NCBI GenBank assembly: GCA_900316745.1 | Contig: ONEB01000008.1 | Location: 1-64,000, forward strand | Length of the DNA stretch: 64,000 nt | Direction: 5' to 3' | Source of the DNA: an uncultured Eubacteriales bacterium | GTDB taxonomy: Bacteria; Bacillota; Clostridia; Oscillospirales; Oscillospiraceae | Notes under the pieces: model-generated | Database searches by the model: none | What the model was told of the DNA's origin: nothing | Seen by the model: only the letters and a program-made list of their open reading frames with translations | Translations under genes and position numbers: made by a program | Shown here: positions 33,876 to 42,092 of the stretch, in pieces | How the letters are laid out: every line of letters starts with the position of its first letter | Position numbering within the stretch: the first letter of the stretch is position 1

Positions 33876-34765
33876 GGCGTTCCCTCGCTTTCCAAGCGCG
33901 CAAAATAGGCGTCGATGCCGTCGGCAATGCCCTGCGCGATGCGCGCGCGATAGTCCTCTGCTGCGAGCAGACGGTCCTCGCGCTCATTTGTCATGTAGCC
34001 CATCTCCACGATCGTGACGGGCATGGCCGCCCAGTTGATGCCGGACATGGTGTCCGTCTCCCAGACGGACTCGCGCACACAGCCGGTCGCGGCGACAAGG
34101 GCGTCCAGCACGCAGTCCGAGAGCGCGCGGCTCTCAGGGTAGAGCGCGGCGTTGTAGGGGTTCTGCGGCGTCATGCAGATCGTCATCGCGCCGCTCTTGC
34201 CGGGATCATCGGAGCCGTTGGCGTGGATGCGCACAAAGGCTTCCGCGCCTGCCGAGCGCGCAATGGCAGCGCGGTCTGCGTTGGAGAGATCGACGTCGTT
34301 TGTCTCGCGCGTCATCACGACGGCGTAGCCCCGCGCGGTGAGCGCGTCGCGCAGCATCAGGGATACGGCGAGATTGAGCTCATATTCCGTGATGCCCGTG
34401 AAGCGCCCCTGCGTGCCGCCCGTGACACGCGCCTTGGTCTGAGCTGCGCCGGGGCCGATCGGCTCCGGCGCGCTGCTGCCATAGCGCTGGTGCCCCGGAT
34501 CGATGCAGACGATGTGCGCCGCACCGACCGCGGGCGTCGGCTCCGGCGCGCTGCTGCCATAGCGCTGGTGCCCCGGATCGATGCAGACGATGTGCGCCGC
34601 ACCGACCGCGGGCGTCGGCTCCGGCGCTGCGGTCGGCGCCGTGGTTTCGGCGGGCGTTTCCTGCGGCGGCGCAGACGGCGCGGGAGCATGCCGCGCGCAC
34701 CCGAACAGCGCAAGCAGCAGCAGTATGAAAACTGCTGCTGCAATGTGTTTTCCGATCCGGATCAA
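33872..34765 (-). CDS. Lipoprotein N-acetylmuramoyl-L-alanine amidase (Amidase_3) with duplicated strand-1 motif
   Basis: 297 aa. The signal peptide ends in lipobox LFGC (Cys23), and a Pro/Ala/Thr linker follows. The zinc amidase core shows DPGHQ with the first ligand, EYELNL with the Glu ligand, VRIHANGS with the second His, and VEMGYMTN with the catalytic Glu. The first core segment, GAAHIVCIDPGHQRYGSSAP, occurs twice (DPGH at 63-66 and 89-92) owing to an exact 78-bp DNA duplication. Only the second copy is followed by the rest of the domain, so the first is an extra in the linker. The fold can still form from copy 2. It is the middle gene of a three-gene operon with four-base overlaps. Confidence 0.9.
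   Translation of the reverse strand: MIRIGKHIAAAVFILLLLALFGCARHAPAPSAPPQETPAETTAPTAAPEPTPAVGAAHIVCIDPGHQRYGSSAPEPTPAVGAAHIVCIDPGHQRYGSSAPEPIGPGAAQTKARVTGGTQGRFTGITEYELNLAVSLMLRDALTARGYAVVMTRETNDVDLSNADRAAIARSAGAEAFVRIHANGSDDPGKSGAMTICMTPQNPYNAALYPESRALSDCVLDALVAATGCVRESVWETDTMSGINWAAMPVTIVEMGYMTNEREDRLLAAEDYRARIAQGIADGIDAYFARLESEGTP
34461..34616. repeat. Exact tandem duplication, two copies of 78 bp inside the amidase gene
   Basis: Positions 34461-34538 and 34539-34616 are identical base for base, beginning GGCTCCGGCGCGCTGCTGCC. The next 11 bases (34617-34627) start a third copy. The unit is 26 codons, so the frame is kept. Perfect identity implies a very recent event or an assembly artefact. 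Confidence 0.95.
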
Positions 34766-35778
34766 TAGTAGGATCCTCCGAAATGGCTGTTTTCGTATGC
34801 GATGATGAAGTTGACGTTGTTCGTCTCAAGGCTAGAGAGCGTCACTTCATTGTATTCTCCCTTGTACCAGCTCTTGCCGGCGAAGTACTCGGCAATCTCC
34901 GGCGTCTTGAAGATGCGGCCGTGGCGGGCGAAGATCTCGTTGCGCGCCAGACACAGCTCGCGCCAGCTCAGCCCCGAGAGATCGGCCTCCGTCAGCGCGC
35001 GAGTGGCGCTGTCGGGCAGGAGATAGTCCGGCTCCGGGGCGGGCTCCTCAGAGGGCTCAGCCGAAGCTTCGGTCTCCTCGGCGGCCGCTTCCTCCTCGGC
35101 GGCTTTGGAGGCGTCGGACTTGCCGTCGTCCTCGTCGTCCTCATCGCGGGTGTCGGATTCCTCGGTGTCCTCACGGTCTATGCCGAGCATGTCATCCAGC
35201 GCGCCGGTGAAAAACAGCGCGGCGAACGCGGCGACCACGGCGAGCAGAAGACAGATGATCGCGATCCAGAGACCGGTGCGGCCCTTTTGCTGCGTTTTGG
35301 CAGCGCGCACGGCCTTGCCGGTGACGGGCATGTCGTCCATATCCGCGCCGCAGGCGGTGCAGTAGCGGTTGGAGGCCGGAACGGTAGCGCCGCAGCTCCA
35401 GCAGACGATCGGCGATGCAGCAGACGCGCCGGACGCGGCGGGGTTCACGCCTCCGGCGGTCGGCGTTCCGCAGCCGGTGCAGAACGCGTAGCCGTCCGGC
35501 ACGAGCTTGCCGCAGACACGGCAGGGCGTGCCGCTCTGACCGGGACGGGGCACGGCGGTATAGCCGCCGGGCTGCTGCTCGACCTTGCGCGGCTGCTGCA
35601 CAGGCGCGGCTTTCGCGCCGCAGACGGTGCAGAAGAGATTGCCCGCCGGCACGTTCGCGCCGCACTGGGGACAGGCCGTGCCGGACGGCGCGGCTTCCGC
35701 CTTCGGCGCAGGAGCGCCGCAGGTGGTGCAGAACAGAGCGTCTTTCGGGATGCTCGCACCACAGGATGTACATTTCAT
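34762..35778 (-). CDS. Four-zinc-ribbon membrane protein with YARHG domain
   Basis: 338 aa from ATG 35778 with GGAGG upstream. Four successive ribbons occur in the first 150 residues, each with paired CxxC knuckles (CTSCGASIP...CTTCG, CPQCGANVP...CTVCG, CRVCGKLVP...CTGCG, CWSCGATVP...CTACG). A transmembrane helix lies at about 172-196. A strongly Asp/Glu-rich segment (about 205-260) leads to an extracytoplasmic YARHG domain near 275-325, recognised by LSWRELCLARNEIFARHG and YFAGKSWYKGEY. YARHG domains are found in secreted or wall-associated proteins. It is the first gene of the operon with the amidase and the beta-lactamase-fold hydrolase, so a wall-linked role is likely; the ribbons may bind a cytosolic partner. 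Confidence 0.9.
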   Translation of the reverse strand: MKCTSCGASIPKDALFCTTCGAPAPKAEAAPSGTACPQCGANVPAGNLFCTVCGAKAAPVQQPRKVEQQPGGYTAVPRPGQSGTPCRVCGKLVPDGYAFCTGCGTPTAGGVNPAASGASAASPIVCWSCGATVPASNRYCTACGADMDDMPVTGKAVRAAKTQQKGRTGLWIAIICLLLAVVAAFAALFFTGALDDMLGIDREDTEESDTRDEDDEDDGKSDASKAAEEEAAAEETEASAEPSEEPAPEPDYLLPDSATRALTEADLSGLSWRELCLARNEIFARHGRIFKTPEIAEYFAGKSWYKGEYNEVTLSSLETNNVNFIIAYENSHFGGSYY

Positions 35779-35876
35779 CGTATGTGTTCCTCCCATCGAT
35801 TCCCGTGCTTCAAACGGGGAGAGTTCGTAACAACCATTATATTACTACCAGAATTCGACAGATGCAAGGGGCGCGT

Positions 35877-36518
35877 TTACAGCCTTGCGATTCCTTTTCG
35901 CATCACGGGGATCAGCAAACCGCCGACGGCGTTGCCGAGGGTGTTCACGAGGATGAACACGAGCGCCTTTGCGCTCCAGGCGTTCGCCATGGAGATGTAA
36001 TACATGTTCGCCACGCAGTGCTCAAAGCCGCAGAGGATAAAAATCGTGACGCCGAAGAAGAGCGAGAGATACTTGCCGATCTGGTGCGGGTGGCGGGCAA
36101 AGCCCTCGACCGCGATGTAAATGAGGATGTTGCAGAAGATGGCGAGGATGAACACGCTCAGAAGCGAGTCTGAGAACTTTACCTCGCACATCGCCGCCGC
36201 ACGCTCCGTCATGGCTGCGCCGATGCGGGTCTGATGCTCCAGAAACGCGACACACCAGGTGCCGACGAGGTTGCCGACCCAGATCACGGGGAGCATGGCG
36301 GCGAAGTGTCCGTCGTTGTCGAGCACATAGCAGACCTTGCCCGTAAAGAGGTGAAAGCCGTAGGAGCAGATCACAAAGAGACCGACCGTGAACGCGATCG
36401 CGCCGGCGATCTTGCTCTCCAGCGAGAGAAACGCGCCGCCGCCCAGTGCAATGCAGAGACCGGACAGGATCGCCGAGAGGAAAACGCCGCCCACACCGGG
36501 CGTTTTTTTGTCTGTCAT
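35877..36518 (-). CDS. Formate/nitrite transporter (FNT) family channel
   Basis: 213 aa from ATG 36518, 8 bases after AAAGGGA; an upstream TTG overlaps that site. There are six hydrophobic segments. The family signature GFEHCVANMYYI lies near 165 with the central His, and YGFHLFTGKVCYVL near 60 matches the first FNT signature. It is shorter than typical FocA/NirC (about 260-285 aa), mainly at the termini. It moves formate, nitrite or hydrosulfide; in a fermenting anaerobe formate is most likely. Apparently monocistronic. Confidence 0.9.
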   Translation of the reverse strand: MTDKKTPGVGGVFLSAILSGLCIALGGGAFLSLESKIAGAIAFTVGLFVICSYGFHLFTGKVCYVLDNDGHFAAMLPVIWVGNLVGTWCVAFLEHQTRIGAAMTERAAAMCEVKFSDSLLSVFILAIFCNILIYIAVEGFARHPHQIGKYLSLFFGVTIFILCGFEHCVANMYYISMANAWSAKALVFILVNTLGNAVGGLLIPVMRKGIARL

Positions 36519-36587
36519 AGAAATCGTCCCTTTCAATTTGGAAGAGGCGGAACGCCCGCGCGGGTGCGCGGGCGTTTTTACTTGTCT

Positions 36588-38969
36588 TTATCTGAGGATT
36601 GCGTTGTGCTCCGCCTTGAGCGCTTTCAGCACATTCTGCATGATGGCGTCGGCGTGGTCGTCGGTTAGCGTCTGGTCATCGCTGCGCATGACGAGGGAGA
36701 ACGCCACGCTCTTGAATCCCGGCGGGATGGGGGCGCCGGTGTAGACGTCGAAGACCTTGCAGGCCTTGAGCGTCTCGCCGCCGGCGGCGCGGATCGTCGC
36801 CTGAAGATCGGCGGCGGGAATGCGGCTCTCCACCGTCACGGCGATATCGCGCGTCACGGCGGGGAAGCGCGGCAGCGGCTGGTAGACGGGCGTACCCGCG
36901 CGCGCGGCGAGCATCGCGTCGAGCCAGAGCTCGGCGGCATACAGCTCCGCGTCCACGCCGTAGTTCTGCGCGGTCAGCGGGTGGATTTCGCCCACGACAC
37001 CGAGCGGCGTATCGCCGGCGTACACCGCGGCGCAGCGGCCGGGGTGGTAGGAGGCGTTCTTCGTCTCGGCGACGAAGCGGACGTTTTCCACGCGCAGACC
37101 CCGGAGCACGCTCTCCACTGCGCCTTTCATGGCGAAGAAGTCCATGTCCGCGCCGTAGGCGCCGAGGCAGAGCATCTTCGGCTCGTCGGCCATGCCGTCC
37201 GGGCGCTTGAAGTAGACCTTGCCCAGCTCATAGAGCTTCACGGAGGGGTTGCGGTAGTTGTAGTTGCGCGTCAGGATCTCGAGCATCGAGGGCAGCACCG
37301 TCGTGCGCATGATGGAGGTGTCCTCGCCGAGGGGATTCAGGATCTTCAGCGAGTCGCGCAGCGCGCTGTTTGCCGGCAGTCGGATCTTGTCATAATACGA
37401 CGGGCTGATGAAAGAATAGGTGATGATCTCATCAAAACCCAGCGTGCGCGCGAGCGCGCCGACCTTGCGCTCGGCTTTCTGGCGCTCGGTGTAGCCGCCG
37501 CCGATGGTCTCGCCGCGCAGGGGCGTGTTGGGAATGTTGTTGTAGCCGAAGAAGCGCGCGACCTCTTCCGCGATGTCGGAGTAGTGCTCCACGTCGCCGC
37601 GCCAGGAGGGGACATAGATCGTGTCGCCGTCGAGCGTAAAGCCGAGCGAGAGGAGGATGCGGCGCATCTCAGCCTCGGACACTTCCGTTCCGAGCAGACC
37701 GTTGATCTTCTCGGGTTCCAGCTTCACGGTCTTCTGCTCAAAGGCGTTCGGCACGACGTCGATCGTGCCCTGCAGCACCTCGCCGCAGCCCAGCATTTCC
37801 ACGAGCTCGCAGGCGCGGTCCACGGCCTCGACGGTGCCCATCGGGTCGAGTCCCTTTTCAAAGCGTCCCGAAGCCTCGGTGCGCATGCCGAGCGCCATCG
37901 CCGTGCGGCGGACGGTCGGGCCGTTGAAGTTCGCGCTCTCGAAGACGACCATGGCCGTGTCGCCCTCGATCTCGGAGTTTGCGCCGCCCATGACGCCCGC
38001 GAGCGCGACAGGCTTTTCCTCGTCGCAGATGGCGAGCATGCTGGGCGTGAGCGCGCGTGCCGTACCGTCGAGCGTCTGGAGCGTCTCGCCCTCTTTCGCG
38101 CAGCGGACAACGATCTGCTTGCCGCCGATGCAGCTGAAGTCAAACGCGTGCATGGGCTGACCGTATTCGAGCATGACGTAGTTTGTGATGTCGACAATGT
38201 TGTTGATCGGGCGCACGCCGCTGTTGCGCAGTCTCTCGCGCATCCACTCCGGGGAGGGCGCGATCTTGACGTTGCGCACCATGCGCGCGGTGTAGCGCGG
38301 GCAGAGCTCCGGGGCCTCGATGCGCACGGCGACGTGGTTTTCGATGCTGTCCTCGCAGCCTTTCACCTCGGGCTTGTGCAGCTTCAGGGGCAGGTTCAGC
38401 GTGGCGGAGGCCTCGCGCGCAAGACCGATCACGCTCAGGCAGTCGGGGCGGTTCGGGGTGATCTCAAACTCCACGACGTGGTCGTCGCGGCCGATGACGA
38501 CGGCCATGTCGTCACCGGGCTTCACACCCGGCTCCTGCATGATCCAGAGACCGTCTTCAATCGCGTAGGGATAGTCATGCAGGGTAAGCCCCAGCTCCTT
38601 GACCGAGCAGAACATGCCCTCCGAGGTCACGCCGCGCAGCGCGCCGGTGTGGATCTCCTTGCCGTCAGGCAGCAGGGAATTGTCGAGCGCGGTCGGGATC
38701 AGGTCGCCGACCTTCTGGTTCTGCGCGCCGGTCACGATCTGGATCGGGGCGTCAGCGCCGATATCCACCTTGCAGACCCACAGGTGATCGGAGTCGGGGT
38801 GACGCTCCATCTCGAGGATCCTGCCCGCGACGACGTTTTTCATCGCGTCGTGCAGGTTTTCAAAGGTCTCCACCTTGGAGCCGGAGAGCGTCATCGCCTC
38901 GGCAAAGGCGCGGTCGTCAACGCCGGAGCAATCGACAAACGTATTCAGCCATTTTCTGCTTAAAATCAT
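36588..38969 (-). CDS. pheT: Phenylalanyl-tRNA synthetase beta subunit
   Basis: 793 aa, standard length for bacterial PheT. Domains in order are an N-terminal module, an EMAP/OB-type tRNA-binding domain (about 40-150, VAGRILEMERHPDSDHLWVC), the B3/B4 editing domain (about 210-390, with GVMGGANSEI), B5 (about 400-470), the catalytic-like core, and a C-terminal ferredoxin-fold anticodon-binding domain (about 700-793, LPRFPAVTRDIAVTVE). With PheS it forms the alpha2beta2 enzyme that charges tRNA-Phe. It starts 17 bp after pheS behind AAAGGAG and shares the T-box-controlled transcript. Confidence 0.97.
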   Translation of the reverse strand: MILSRKWLNTFVDCSGVDDRAFAEAMTLSGSKVETFENLHDAMKNVVAGRILEMERHPDSDHLWVCKVDIGADAPIQIVTGAQNQKVGDLIPTALDNSLLPDGKEIHTGALRGVTSEGMFCSVKELGLTLHDYPYAIEDGLWIMQEPGVKPGDDMAVVIGRDDHVVEFEITPNRPDCLSVIGLAREASATLNLPLKLHKPEVKGCEDSIENHVAVRIEAPELCPRYTARMVRNVKIAPSPEWMRERLRNSGVRPINNIVDITNYVMLEYGQPMHAFDFSCIGGKQIVVRCAKEGETLQTLDGTARALTPSMLAICDEEKPVALAGVMGGANSEIEGDTAMVVFESANFNGPTVRRTAMALGMRTEASGRFEKGLDPMGTVEAVDRACELVEMLGCGEVLQGTIDVVPNAFEQKTVKLEPEKINGLLGTEVSEAEMRRILLSLGFTLDGDTIYVPSWRGDVEHYSDIAEEVARFFGYNNIPNTPLRGETIGGGYTERQKAERKVGALARTLGFDEIITYSFISPSYYDKIRLPANSALRDSLKILNPLGEDTSIMRTTVLPSMLEILTRNYNYRNPSVKLYELGKVYFKRPDGMADEPKMLCLGAYGADMDFFAMKGAVESVLRGLRVENVRFVAETKNASYHPGRCAAVYAGDTPLGVVGEIHPLTAQNYGVDAELYAAELWLDAMLAARAGTPVYQPLPRFPAVTRDIAVTVESRIPAADLQATIRAAGGETLKACKVFDVYTGAPIPPGFKSVAFSLVMRSDDQTLTDDHADAIMQNVLKALKAEHNAILR

Positions 38970-38985
38970 GTCTTATGCTCCTTTC

Positions 38986-40011
38986 TTAAAACTGTTCGAG
39001 GAATCTGACGTCGTTTTCGAAGATGAGACGCAGATCGCTGATTTTGAAGCGGCGCATGGCGAGCCTCTCCAGACCCATGCCGAAGGCATAGCCGGAGTAG
39101 ACGCTGGTGTCAATGCCGCAGCCCTCGAGCACCTTGGGGTGCACCATGCCGGCGCCGAGGACCTCGATCCAGCCCTCGCCCTTGCAGGTGGGGCAGCCCC
39201 TGCCGCCGCACTTGTGGCACTGCACGTCCATCTCGCAGCTCGGCTCGGTGAACGGGAAGTGGTGCGGACGGAAGCGGGTCACGGTGTCCTCGCCGTAGAG
39301 CTTTTTCATCACGGCGTTGAGCGTGCCCTTCAGGTCCGCCATCGTGATGCCCTTGTCGATGACCATGCCCTCGATCTGGTGGAACATCGGGGAGTGCGTG
39401 GCGTCCACCTCGTCCTTACGGTAGACGCGGCCCGGCGCGAGCATGCGGATAGGGAGGGGCTTTTCTTCCATCGCGCGGATCTGCATGGGGCTCGTCTGGG
39501 TGCGCAGCAGGATGCTGCTGTCCTCGGTGAGATAGAACGTGTCCGACCACTCGCGGGCGGGATGCCCCTCGTCGGTGTTCAGCTTCGTGAAGTTATAGTC
39601 CGACTGCTCGACCTCGGGGCCGTCCAAGACCTCGAAGCCCATGCCGATGAAGATGTCCTTGATCTCGTCGAGAACGATATACATCGGGTGCTCGTGGCCG
39701 ACCTTCTGCTCCGTGCCGGGCAGCGTCACGTCCACGGTCTCGGACTCCAGACGCGCCTGAAGCAGCATCTGCTCGACTTCGGCGCGGCGCTTGGCAATCG
39801 CGTTTTCCACCTCGGCGCGCACCTGGTTTGCCAGCTGACCCATCGCGGGACGCTCCGAGGGATCGAGCTTGCCCATCATCTTGAGCAGCTTCGTCAGCTC
39901 GCCTTTCTTGCCGAGATACTGGATGCGCAGCGCCTCCAGACATTCGGCGTCCGCTGCGTTCAGGATCGCGTCAACCGCGACGCGCCTGAGCTGCTGCAGC
40001 ATTTCTTTCAT
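38986..40011 (-). CDS. pheS: Phenylalanyl-tRNA synthetase alpha subunit
   Basis: 341 aa from ATG 40011, usual for bacterial PheS. AAGGAG lies 11 bases upstream, a rather long spacing. The N-terminal coiled coil (about 1-85) binds tRNA. The class II core shows motif 2 with GRVYRKDEVDATHSPMFHQIEG and motif 3 with GYAFGMGLERLAM; FTEPSCEMDV is in the Phe-binding pocket. A Cys-rich segment (CHKCGGRGCPTCKG) after it is a small zinc knuckle seen in some Firmicute PheS. It is the first gene of pheST, under a T-box leader. Confidence 0.97.
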   Translation of the reverse strand: MKEMLQQLRRVAVDAILNAADAECLEALRIQYLGKKGELTKLLKMMGKLDPSERPAMGQLANQVRAEVENAIAKRRAEVEQMLLQARLESETVDVTLPGTEQKVGHEHPMYIVLDEIKDIFIGMGFEVLDGPEVEQSDYNFTKLNTDEGHPAREWSDTFYLTEDSSILLRTQTSPMQIRAMEEKPLPIRMLAPGRVYRKDEVDATHSPMFHQIEGMVIDKGITMADLKGTLNAVMKKLYGEDTVTRFRPHHFPFTEPSCEMDVQCHKCGGRGCPTCKGEGWIEVLGAGMVHPKVLEGCGIDTSVYSGYAFGMGLERLAMRRFKISDLRLIFENDVRFLEQF

Positions 40012-40042
40012 ACTGTCAACATCTCCTTCAATGTTTTTAAAA

Positions 40043-40245
40043 CAAAAAAATTCCTTTCCTCCCAGCACTGGGACGAAAGGATCACCTTCCGCGGTACCAC
40101 CCGCATTCGGCATTGCTGCCGCACTTGTGACGTTTTAACGGACGTCATCCGCCGGGGATTGGCCGGAGCTCACGGGCGAACCAAGTACCTGTTCCGCAGG
40201 GCGCTTTCAGCCGCCGACGCCCCTCTCTGGCGCGGAAGGGAAGTG
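40043..40245 (-). promoter_or_regulatory. T-box riboswitch controlling pheST
   Basis: The minus strand carries the T-box core GGGTGGTACCGCG (40102-40090), the hallmark antiterminator bulge that pairs with uncharged tRNA NCCA. Upstream, AGAGAGGGG and GGCGGCTGAAAGCGCC belong to stem I. A TTC triplet (Phe) at 40180-40178 is the candidate specifier. Downstream is the terminator TCCTTTC-GTCCCAG/CTGGGAG-GAAAGGA (40053-40081) with seven T on the minus strand (40050-40044). Uncharged tRNA-Phe would prevent termination and raise pheST. Confidence 0.93.
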
Positions 40246-40278
40246 CTATTTTCCCGATCATCGCAATACACTCTAGTA

Positions 40279-40307
40279 TATATATCATACTTTATTCGCA
40301 AAATCAA
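40279..40307 (-). promoter_or_regulatory. Candidate promoter of the pheST T-box transcript
   Basis: Minus-strand TTGATT (40307-40302) and TATATA (40284-40279) have a 17-base spacer, about 35 bp upstream of stem I. The AT-rich region also holds other -10-like hexamers, so the exact start is uncertain. Confidence 0.45.
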
Positions 40308-40326
40308 TGAAAAAGGGGAAGAAAAA

Positions 40327-40932
40327 TTGACGCATCCATTAAAAAAAGGTATAATCTTGCTGTTATCGGCACTTCTTTTGCCGCTCTCGGCCTGCGGCGC
40401 CGGACGGGAGGAGGCACGGTTTGACGCCTTTCGCGATTCGCTCACGGACGCCGCCGTCACGGTCACGGCGGAGGTCACGGCGCGCGACGGAGAGGACGTC
40501 ACGGCGTTTACGCTCTCCTGTACGGAGACGGACGCCGGCTGCGACATCGAGGTGCTCGCGCCCGAGGAGATTCAGGGTGTGCGCGCGCACCTCGCGTCGG
40601 GCGAGGCGCAGATGCAGTTTGACGATCTCATCCTCCCGATGCCGCAGGCGGAGGACGCGGTCTCGCCGCTCATGGCGCTGCCGATGGTGCTTTCTGCCGC
40701 GCGGACGGGGCATCTGGATCTCGTCTGGCAGGAGGACGGCCTCGTGTGTCAGCTTGTCCCGGACGATGACAGCGCGGTGCGCATTTACCTGAATGAAGAC
40801 AACGTTCCCACCGCCGCCGAGGTGGATGTGGGCGGACATACCTGTGTGTTCTGCACCATCACGGCGTGGAGCACAGAAAAGAGTGATTTGCATGAATCGA
40901 ATGATACGAACCTGGGCGGAGATCAGCCTTGA
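40327..40932 (+). CDS. Lipoprotein with TTG start, upstream of alr
   Basis: 201 aa if translation begins at TTG 40327, which has AGGGGAAG 5 bases upstream; no ATG lies between it and the signal sequence. The signal peptide has a basic start, a Leu-rich core and lipobox LSAC (Cys about 23). The mature part looks like a beta-rich domain with VTVTAEVTARDGEDVTAFTL and an acidic DDLILPMPQAEDAVSP segment, reminiscent of outer-face lipoproteins of unknown function. The 3' end overlaps the alr start by 41 bases in another frame, so alr translation is probably coupled to it. No family recognised. Confidence 0.75.
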   Translation: MTHPLKKGIILLLSALLLPLSACGAGREEARFDAFRDSLTDAAVTVTAEVTARDGEDVTAFTLSCTETDAGCDIEVLAPEEIQGVRAHLASGEAQMQFDDLILPMPQAEDAVSPLMALPMVLSAARTGHLDLVWQEDGLVCQLVPDDDSAVRIYLNEDNVPTAAEVDVGGHTCVFCTITAWSTEKSDLHESNDTNLGGDQP

Positions 40933-42007
40933 CGCCATTGAGCACAACTACCGCGCCATCACGGCGTCCCTGCCGGAGGGCTGCCAGATGCTCGGCATCT
41001 GCAAGGCGAATGCCTACGGTCACGGCGCGGTGCGCGTGGCGCAGCGTCTGCAGGAGGCAGGCTGCCGCTGGGTGGCGGTGAACTGCTATGACGAGGTGGA
41101 GGAGCTGCGCGCCGCCGGCGTGCAGACCGAGATCCTTATGCTCAGCCCCCAGCCCGCGAACATCGCGCTGGACATCGTGGATCTCGACGCCACGCAGGCG
41201 GTGGGCTCGCTGGAATATGCCGAAAATCTGAACCGCTATCTCATGGGGACGGATCTGCGGCTCAAGGTGCACATGAAGCTCGAGACCGGCATGGGCCGCA
41301 CGGGCTTTGACGCAACGAAGGAAGCCTGCCGGGCGGACATGCTGCGCGCGCTCCGGCTGGAGCATCTGGATTTCACGGGCGTCTTTACGCACTTTGCCGT
41401 TTCGGACGAGCCGGAGCAGGAGGCCTTCACGCGCGAGCAGTACCGCGTGTTCACGGATACGATCGCGTATCTGGAGCGCGAGAGCGGCAAGCGCTTTCAG
41501 CTGCGCCACTGCGCCAACTCCGGCGCCGTCGTGAACTACCCCGAAATGGCGCTCGATATGGTGCGCCCGGGCCTGCTGCTGTATGGACTCTATCCCGGCG
41601 CGGAGCGCGGCGGGCTGGATCTCATCCCCGCCATGCAGCTCAAAAGCCGCGTCTGCGATCTCACGCACCATCACCGCGGCGACACGATCAGCTATGGCCG
41701 CACGTTTACCTGTGACCGCGACTTGACGCTCGCCGTCATCCCGGACGGCTATGCCGACGGACTGCTGCGGTCGCTCTCCGGTAAGATGGAGGTCCTCCTG
41801 CGCGGACAGCGCGTGCGGCAGGTCGGACGCATCTGCATGGATATGTGCATGCTCGACGTGACGGACATCCCCGATGTGCGCGTCGGCGACGTCGCCACGA
41901 TCTTCGGCCGCGACATCACCGCCAGCGAGCAGGCGGAAAAGGCGGGCACGATCCCGTATGAGCTTTTGTGCGCGATGAGCCAGCGCGTACCGAGAGTTTA
42001 TCTGTAA
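40892..42007 (+). CDS. alr: Alanine racemase
   Basis: 371 aa from ATG 40892; a weak AAAAGAG precedes it, consistent with coupling to the overlapping lipoprotein gene. ATG 40901 is an alternative. The PLP lysine is in GICKANAYGHGAVRVA near 36-48. Other family marks are HMKLETGMGRTGF near 130, HCANSGAV, DMVRPGLLLYGLYP, and the second-domain SYGRTFTCDRD carrying the catalytic Tyr region, with GRICMDMCMLDVTD near the C-terminus. It makes D-alanine for peptidoglycan. alr upstream of mazF is a classic Firmicute arrangement, here retained without an antitoxin gene. Confidence 0.96.
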   Translation: MNRMIRTWAEISLDAIEHNYRAITASLPEGCQMLGICKANAYGHGAVRVAQRLQEAGCRWVAVNCYDEVEELRAAGVQTEILMLSPQPANIALDIVDLDATQAVGSLEYAENLNRYLMGTDLRLKVHMKLETGMGRTGFDATKEACRADMLRALRLEHLDFTGVFTHFAVSDEPEQEAFTREQYRVFTDTIAYLERESGKRFQLRHCANSGAVVNYPEMALDMVRPGLLLYGLYPGAERGGLDLIPAMQLKSRVCDLTHHHRGDTISYGRTFTCDRDLTLAVIPDGYADGLLRSLSGKMEVLLRGQRVRQVGRICMDMCMLDVTDIPDVRVGDVATIFGRDITASEQAEKAGTIPYELLCAMSQRVPRVYL

Positions 42008-42038
42008 CTGCATAATTTTATAACAAATGCGCAACAAT

Positions 42039-42071
42039 AATGGTGTCCTACATAATCCGTAGGACACCATT
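42039..42071 (+). repeat. Perfect 13-bp hairpin between alr and mazF
   Basis: AATGGTGTCCTAC and GTAGGACACCATT enclose ATAATCC. It ends 10 bases upstream of the mazF ribosome-binding site and lacks a T-tract. It may be a terminator remnant, an mRNA processing stem, or an operator/translation control site for mazF. Confidence 0.65.
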
Positions 42072-42092
42072 CTTACATTAGGAGATGATTGT

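Noticed and set aside
34461-34616. Repeat array that might suggest CRISPR
   Set aside because: The two 78-bp units are directly adjacent with no spacers and lie in frame inside an amidase gene.
36981-38963. 660-codon open frame on plus
   Set aside because: Antisense to pheT, which is unmistakable; no ribosome site.
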